This document shows, piece by piece, positions 1 through 5,409 of a stretch of 7,284 bases of DNA. A model generated the notes under the pieces. It was not told where the DNA came from, made no database searches, and saw only the letters and a list, made by a program, of their open reading frames with translations. The stretch lies in the NCBI GenBank assembly GCA_003354225.1, contig PIVH01000174.1:1-7284 (forward strand), in the 5' to 3' direction. Within the stretch, counting starts at the first letter, position 1, and every line of letters starts with the position of its first letter. The position numbers were made by a program, and so were the translations under genes. The stretch comes from Globobulimina sp. Lineage: Eukaryota > Foraminifera > Rotaliida.

Positions 1-383
1 CAGTGATGTGTTTATAATATGTCCAATAAAAGAAGCGAATGCCGGAGGAATACTGGCTATTAATATTCAAAAAATCAGTTAAATAATCCTCAAATATTTG
101 CATATCACATTTGGAATTGTATTGCTTTGCTAATATTTTATAAATTTGTTGAATGAGTGAGTCATTATTCTGCCATAACGCATATTTAATTAAATCATCA
201 TTCGCAATATCAATATTTGTATAATCCATAATTACGGCATCGCTGTCCCACTCTTCGTCCATTAGATACGTATAAAAATCATTCATTATGGCTTTGTTTA
301 CTCGATATTTACCCATTTCATCCATTAATCCGTCAATAAAACCACCACTGACTGCCTCATTTGATTCGGTTGTTGCTGATTTT
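1..383. repeat. Left copy of a direct repeat within the large gene
   Basis: This segment matches 6902-7284 in the same orientation, with no gaps and 13 differences (about 96.6 percent identity). Both copies are cut by the window edge on one side: the left copy starts at base 1 and the right copy ends at the last base, so the duplication is longer than shown. The repeat is coding DNA of the large minus-strand gene, not a mobile element; I see no terminal inverted repeats or target-site duplications. Confidence 0.95.
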
Positions 384-1599
384 TTATTTATTGTCTTCGT
401 CACGAATTTACTAAATTGTTTGCCGCGTTCTTCGTTTATACGATATCTCGCATCTTTTTTTTTTAAATCCAAATATTTTCGAAATTCAACGGCGACGCTA
501 TCATGACATAATTGTAACAATTCGTCCATGTCTGTTATCTCGTTTTCGTTCATTTTCTTATCCATTTCACTCCTAATTTGACTTACATTTATTCGCAATG
601 TGTGATATAAAAAAGAATGGCACGAATCCAATATTTGTTGGCTTACCATGGATTTTATGGATGCATCGACATCGTTGTTATCATTAAATACATTTAAGGC
701 GGCACTGAAAAATAAATCTTTTGATAAAAGTGCGCGATCCCTTTCATGTCTGCCACCAATAAAACATTCATCGCCATCACAAATATTATTATTCTTTTCG
801 TCATCATCAAAACCTAAAACTTGTTTATTTTGCATTATAAATTTATAATCTTTGATAAAATGCGCAAATGTGTATTGTGGCGATAATGAATTATTAATAA
901 TATCAAAAATATCATCGATTTCATTCTCGTCTTTGCGTTCTTCGTTTTTAATATCAATCCACGAACAATAAATTAATGAGATACATCGTACTCTCTCTAA
1001 GCAGCAATCGCCTTTTTTTCGAATATCCTCGGCATCAAATAATTGCTTAATATCATAATCGCCGGTCTTAATCCCGAATTTCGCAAAAATACTTGCTTTG
1101 GCTGATTTGGGTGCTTTCTATGTATGTACATATGTTTTGTTTTTGAGTCGGCGTTTTTGTGTTTGTATATTTTTTATGAGAAATATAATTAAGAAACCTG
1201 TGATTTTGCAGTATTTATTCGATTCACAATTTGATTAATTTCCTCCTCATCCAATACATCGGACATTGCTCGAATAACAACATTTTTATCTGTATTGATT
1301 AATTTATTATATTGAGGTTTAATATTTTTATCATAATAAACCGGTAATATTTCCTTACTAAATCTTTGTATTTCTTTTGTAATAATATTATTATTCATAT
1401 ATTTGACAGTTAACCATTCACCTTCATCGTCATTATGTATTTTAATAATTTCTGCAAAAAACCAGCCATTCTGTAAACTCGAAAATACTATGCATTGTGA
1501 ACCAATTGTCCAAGATAGTCGTTCGAGTCTATCTCGTTCTCGTTCTTTTTCTTTGGATTGCTGCGTATGTATCAAACCAACATTGGCATTATTTGCCAT
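1..1599 (-). CDS. Large multidomain protein, paralogue A, 5' part (Tudor/SH3-like N-terminus; continues past the left edge)
   Basis: Two exons are visible: 1599-1198 (134 codons) and 1117-1 (372 codons and one base). I start at the ATG at 1599-1597; the frame stays open upstream to 1683 but holds no other ATG. After a KERERDR-type charged run, residues about 29-87 resemble a Tudor/Agenet-like barrel: WTIGS, then GWFFAEI, then GEWLTVKY, ending in EILPV. Such domains usually bind methylated or other ligands; the ligand here is unknown. The middle is charged, probably helical, with Cys pairs (DCC near 1005, ICDGDEC near 775) and no domain I can name. The last 383 bases match the start of the visible part of the copy ending at 5410, so the missing C-terminus should carry the ART-like fold seen there. 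Exon 2 is open throughout, so this copy looks intact as far as seen. Splicing is inferred. Confidence 0.75.
1118..1197 (-). other. Intron 1 of paralogue A (80 bp, phase 0)
   Basis: On the minus strand the upstream exon ends CACAG and the intron opens GTTTCT; it closes with ACATAG before AAAGCACCC. Unspliced, the frame hits TAA two codons in (1191-1189). The downstream frame is open from 1117 to the window edge and begins right after an in-frame TAG that supplies the acceptor AG. Removal joins the codons for ...AKSQ and KAPKSAK... without a frame change. Confidence 0.75.
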
Positions 1600-1614
1600 T
1601 AATTTGGATGGATT

Positions 1615-3205
1615 ATGAATGGTAGGTTGTTCACGCAAGGCTCGTCTGTTGCTAATTGTGAAGATAAGGGAAAATGTTTTTTTTTATTTGTAACAACTTT
1701 CCTGACATTTGCATCGTTGTTAATGTTAACGCTCATCTCAATATATTTATTGCAATACACTCAGTCACAGCCACAACAAAGTTGTTATTATTATGGTTGT
1801 GGTTTTCATGGTGCCTCACAAGAATGTCAATGCAACTCTGGATGCCAGTCATTTGGTGATTGTTGCAATGATTTTGATGATTTATGTACAGGTGGAAATT
1901 TTGCAGAATGTCCACATGCTCCAATAATTAAAGAGGATCGAAGGGAAAACAAAAATATATTCAGATTTGTATCGTTTAATATAGAATGGTTATTTTTGGA
2001 TTATTCACATTCAATGGGAGCTAATTATTGTCCCGGAACTGGCTGTAATTGGCATAATAGCACAGCAGCATACATCCATTTGCATGCTGTCGCACATTAT
2101 TTAGACTCCTTCAATGCAGATATTATATTATTGCAGGAAACTTGCGATTGTTGGACTATACAGCAATTAATAACTGCTATGCCAGATAATGGCGCATATT
2201 ACAGACCGTATTTAGTAAAGTAGCTAATATTATATATATCCACCAAAAGTCACCCAATCATCGACATAATTAAACTATGTCTGTATGTTTTGGTGACTTT
2301 TTATGCCGTATATTTAATATAATTTGTGTTTATATATTGCGTTAAGAGGCACAGATACTGCAACTGGACAAAATGTAGCATTGATAACAAAGATAGATCC
2401 TTTGGACGATTTGTATCGTAGCGATGAATATGTATCATATCCAGTTGCGGGAAGCAACTGTGTCGAGTCAAGTAATTCCGGCTCGCAAGGCTGTTCTAAA
2501 CATTTTCGAAGCAGATTCCGCGTCGACGGCTTAGCACAGGATTTAAGCATATTTAATGTCCATTTGTTAGCATATCCAATTGATGCAAGTCGCTGTAGAA
2601 GCAGGGAAGGACAGGCCACTGTTATTGCAAATATGATACGGGAAGACGTAGGAAATGGTAATTTAATTATTGTTGCGGGTGATTTTAATGATTATGGCAA
2701 CAGTGTATGCGATATAAACTGCAATACTCCAATATCTGCGGTTGAAAGCATAATACGGACAGCCAGCGGTGGGCAGTCATTAGTTAATGCGGCAAATAGT
2801 ATTACTCAAATTAATGAGAGATATACAGTGTGGTGGGACTGTCACAGCGATTGCATTGTTTCTACGCAGTGTTTCGGTTTGATTGATCAGGTGTTACTGT
2901 CACAAGAATTGTATGCTGTTATAAGTGATGCAAGGATTGATCATGGCTTTCAAAATGAATGCGTTACAAATTTCAGTGATCATTGGCCATATGTTATTAC
3001 ATTGGATCTCACACAATCTGCACTTAATGTTACTGCCAATACTAAACTCTATCAAAATGATAGTAATGATACTGAACTGTATATAAATAATAATACACTG
3101 CATCAAGATGTTATAATTAGTAATAATAATGAACGGTATCAAAATATGTTATTAATAATGTTGTTCTTTGTGTTTCTATGTTGTTCGGATTTGTACATTT
3201 TTTAA
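1615..3205 (+). CDS. Membrane-anchored somatomedin-B / endonuclease-exonuclease-phosphatase (EEP) family protein
   Basis: Exons 1615-2219 and 2347-3205 give about 487 aa. Residues 21-47 are a strongly hydrophobic signal anchor. Residues 57-91 hold eight cysteines (57, 62, 71, 73, 77, 83, 84, 91) in the somatomedin-B pattern, including the CQC and DCC pairs. An EEP (DNase I-like) fold follows: FNIEW (N122), LLQETCDC (E175), NVHLLA (H274), GDFND (D314, N316), IDQVLLS (D382) and FSDHWPY (D413, H414). All expected metal and catalytic positions are present, so a Mg-dependent phosphodiesterase is likely; the substrate (DNA, RNA, phospholipid or other) cannot be told. Many paired cysteines and sequons (NST, NFS, NVT, NDS, NDT, NNT) point to an extracellular or lumenal location. 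Residues 469-487 form a second hydrophobic end, either a membrane segment or a GPI signal. The ATG at 1615 is the first after an in-frame TAA at 1600. Confidence 0.85.
2220..2346 (+). other. Intron of the SMB-EEP gene (127 bp, phase 2)
   Basis: The donor is AA|GTAGCT and the acceptor TTAAG|AGGCAC. Unspliced reading stops at once at TAG 2221-2223. Splicing rebuilds a Lys codon from 2218, 2219 and 2347 and joins YYRPYLV to GTDTATGQN, giving the continuous EEP core. A donor five bases upstream (GTAAAG at 2215) looks good as a motif but matches no acceptor phase nearby. The intron holds a 10-bp inverted repeat. Confidence 0.75.
2245..2301. repeat. Inverted repeat inside the EEP intron
   Basis: AAAAGTCACC at 2245-2254 is the exact reverse complement of GGTGACTTTT at 2292-2301, with a 37-nt loop. 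A second shorter pairing, ACCAAAA (2242-2248) with TTTTGGT (2288-2294), overlaps it. In RNA this hairpin could shorten the distance between the splice sites, or the arms could be remnants of an inserted element; there is no direct evidence for either. Confidence 0.6.
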
Positions 3206-3263
3206 CTTAGACAGAAAAAGATTAAACAAAAAACATTTTTACTCACACATTTTTCTCAACACA

Positions 3264-3338
3264 ATGCCTTCGTCGTCGAGAGCTTTGCTCGAGAGCAACT
3301 GGCTCAAGATATGTCTCTTTGTTTTATGTATAATTTGA
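3264..3338 (+). other. Short reading frame: upstream ORF or signal-peptide first exon of the DUF445 gene
   Basis: An ATG at 3264 opens a 24-codon frame ending in TGA at 3336-3338. Its product has a short polar start (MPSSSR) and a hydrophobic end (LKICLFVLCII), like a signal sequence. One reading is a first exon 3264-3320 spliced by a 64-bp phase-0 intron 3321-3384 (GTTTTA...TATGAG) into the DUF445 frame, which is open and hydrophobic from there. The acceptor is weak. The other reading is an untranslated-leader uORF or chance. Confidence 0.25.
3276..3305. repeat. Overlapping small palindromes with a repeated TCGAGAGC motif
   Basis: TCGAGAGC occurs at 3276-3283 and 3289-3296. TTGCTC-GA-GAGCAA (3285-3298) is a perfect inverted repeat, GAGC-TTT-GCTC (3280-3290) is another, and GAGC...GCTC (3293-3305) a third. 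This is a notable cluster in an otherwise AT-rich gap. It could be a transcription-factor site or a leader hairpin, but the stems are short. Confidence 0.4.
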
Positions 3339-3411
3339 TCAAAGCAGCTGAGAGCAATGTGTTTTCATAAATAGATATTATGAGACGAGTGGGAATGCAT
3401 CGATTGATGCT

Positions 3412-3487
3412 GTATTTTATGGTGCCGTATTTGGCGTATTATTCTGCGTATTTATGGTGCCTTATTTTATTTGGCGTATTTTATGGG
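3412..3487. repeat. Imperfect tandem repeat (units of about 36 and 40 bp) at the DUF445 N-terminus
   Basis: Unit 1 begins at 3412 and unit 2 at 3448. Both run GTATTT(T)ATGGTGCC(G/T)TATTT, then TTTGGCGTATT, then a variable end. Indels put the two units in different phases with respect to each other. In the DUF445 frame the pair encodes a continuous hydrophobic stretch (AVFYGAVFGVLFCVF, then MVPYFIWRILW). The first downstream ATG (3454) lies within unit 2. Confidence 0.6.
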
Positions 3488-5364
3488 ATTGTATGAGGTG
3501 CTCCGCACCGATTTATATGTGCAATGTGGAGAGATATGGCATCGATCGATCACAAATTAATCACTCATTTGCTGAAAAAGATTGGTATCTGTATCCAATG
3601 GAACCTTTACTAAACCCAATCATTAAAAGTCCTGAATTAACACATTCAACACCAAACAACCAGTTACTAAACGAACTACGATTCGGTGCGCATTCATCCG
3701 TGATTCATTCGGCACGCTCACACCGCTCAAATGACGGCATATCAAACTACGAGAATGACGCCAACCTATCCACGGAAGAGAAACATGACCGAGACCGAGA
3801 CCGCCACTCCGAGATAGAAACGACCATAACCACCCGGACCGGCGCAGTGTTTGATGATTTAGAGTTTTTGCATGATTTTCTAGAGCACGAAAGTAAGAAA
3901 CCCTTTTTTGAATCCAATTGCTTTAAAATAAACTGTAAAAACCTGTGCATCTTCGGTACGATATCAACAATCATTGGCTGCCTTTTATACGTAATCTACT
4001 ATTATTTTGGGGACAGTATCGACCAAAACTACGTAGAAATACTGCGCTTGGCCTCCATCCCCATCATTTGCATTATCTTCACGTACGGCCACATTGCCTT
4101 AGCTCTGTGGATGACCTTTTGGCCCACACACTTTTTCCCCACCAAACACTTGCAATTTGCGTCCGGCCCCTTTGCCGGATATGGCTTAGGATGGCAAGGC
4201 ATTGTCCCGATGAAAGCTGTCAAAATGGCGCAAATCGCGGTGGATTTGATGGTGCCGGATGTGGTTCGTATGGAAGATGTGGTGGCTAAAATCGACCCCG
4301 TTGTGGTGTCCTCCATTATTGAACCTGCATTGTATGAAATATTGAAAATATTAATCCCGCGCATCGCAGCCAAACAAGCGCCCATCGGCTGGGCCTTGCT
4401 GCCGTCCGCAATGAAGGAGAAAATGATCAGCGTCGCGCTGGCAGACTCGCACAAAAGCGTTGCCGCAATGATCCGGGACATCAACGAGAACATTGAGGAG
4501 ATGTTCGATTTGACGCAGTTTATAACTGCGGCGCTGAGGAATGACAAGCAATTGTTGTCGCAGATATTTTTGAAGTGTGGGCGCAAAGAGTTGATATTTA
4601 TTCGTAATTTCGGTGCCGTCATGGGTTTACTGTTTGGTTTGACGCAAATGTTGGCAAATATATATTTTTCAGGTATGCATTGCTTTTTTTTTTGCCAAAC
4701 GTATTAAATGATTTATGTTTTATGTTCAGGCAATGTGTATTTTAACCATTTAATGTTACCGATATCTGGCTTTATATTGGGGTTTATTACAAATTGGATT
4801 GCCTTGAAACTGATATTCCGGCCAATTGATGCCATCGTTTGTGGTCCAATAAAAATCCAAGGACTATTTCTGAAGCGACAAAGGGAAGTCAGCGTGGAAT
4901 TTGCGGCGTTAATAACCAAAAAAATATTGACTGCTCAGAATATTTTAGAGTCGTTGTATAGAGGACCATCGTCGGACAAATTATTTATAAAAATAACCAA
5001 ACATTTGCAAGATGCATGCGACAGATTTGCGGGATATGAAAAATTTAAACCGTTAATCGAATATGCTTTGGGCACAGACAAATATAACCAGGTAAAGCAG
5101 GAAATTATTGACGGATTGTTTAATTGCTTGGAATTGAAATGTAAAAAAGAAATATTGGCCGTTCAGAAAAATTTGGAACAATATACGGACGAAACTATGG
5201 ATATTGAACGATTGTTACGGACCAAAATGGCTGCACTGACAAGTAAACAATTTGAAGGCGTTTTACATCCCGTTTTTGAAGAAGATGAAATTAAATTAAT
5301 TCTCATTGGCGCTGTTTTAGGACTCATTGTTGGATTGTTTCAGGTTTATGTTATTAAAAATTGA
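3454..5364 (+). CDS. DUF445 family multi-pass membrane protein
   Basis: Exons 3454-4672 and 4730-5364 give 617 aa from this ATG. Family marks are GLGWQGIVP with KAVKMAQIAVDL (residues 245-265), VVAKIDP, the membrane motif GFITNWIALKLIFRPID (425-441), and IQGLFLKRQREVS (449-461). Membrane segments lie near 165-186, 193-224, 383-405, 412-432 and 594-614. The N-terminal third is polar with an RDRDR run and no known domain. DUF445 proteins are known mainly from bacteria as membrane proteins of unknown role, so no function is assigned. The start is uncertain: the frame stays open upstream to 3352 without another ATG and codes for a hydrophobic stretch before 3454, so a 5' exon is likely. Codons in the stretch about 3710-4560 are visibly richer in G and C than in the flanking genes. 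Confidence 0.85.
4673..4729 (+). other. Intron of the DUF445 gene (57 bp, phase 1)
   Basis: The donor is TTCAG|GTATGC and the acceptor ATGTTCAG|GCAATG, with a T-run in between. The length is a multiple of three, but an in-frame TAA at 4705-4707 ends translation if it is retained. Splicing makes a Gly codon from 4672 with 4730-4731 and joins NIYFS to GNVYFNHLMLP, giving the uninterrupted paired membrane segments expected of DUF445. Confidence 0.85.
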
Positions 5365-5409
5365 TTGGTTTAGTTACGTGTACATAAAGTCAGAGGAAAC
5401 ACACTCTTT
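5365..5409. other. 45-bp spacer between convergent genes
   Basis: The DUF445 stop (TGA 5362-5364) and the stop of the minus-strand gene (TAA 5412-5410) face each other. Both transcripts' 3' ends must lie here or within the other gene, so their tails are likely complementary. I see no clear AATAAA; ACATAAAG at 5379-5386 is the nearest plus-strand look-alike. Confidence 0.5.

Larger units (their letters stand above)
3206..3453. promoter_or_regulatory. Intergenic / 5' region ahead of the DUF445 gene
   Basis: This 248-bp stretch lies between the EEP stop and the first DUF445 ATG. It must hold the 3' end of the EEP transcript and the DUF445 promoter. It contains an AT-rich tract, GC-rich overlapping palindromes at 3276-3305, the octamer GAGAGCAA twice (3291-3298 and 3350-3357), a 24-codon reading frame at 3264-3338, and part of a tandem repeat (3412-3487). 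The DUF445 frame stays open back to 3352, so the right-hand part may be coding after splicing. I cannot place a transcription start. Confidence 0.4.

Noticed and set aside
288-848. Plus-strand open frames at 288-506 and 648-848
   Set aside because: Both are antisense to the continuous coding exon of paralogue A and have Ser/Phe-rich, meaningless products.
2314-2619. Minus-strand open frame of about 100 codons
   Set aside because: It overlaps the conserved EEP exon in antisense and resembles no domain.
3380-3496. A separate small hydrophobic protein starting at ATG 3380
   Set aside because: The 38-codon frame overlaps the tandem repeat in another phase from DUF445 and ends in TGA at 3494-3496; it lacks any independent support.
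4029-4622. Long minus-strand open frame (197 codons) opposite the DUF445 gene
   Set aside because: It lies entirely antisense to a well-supported DUF445 exon and shows no domain or start context of its own.
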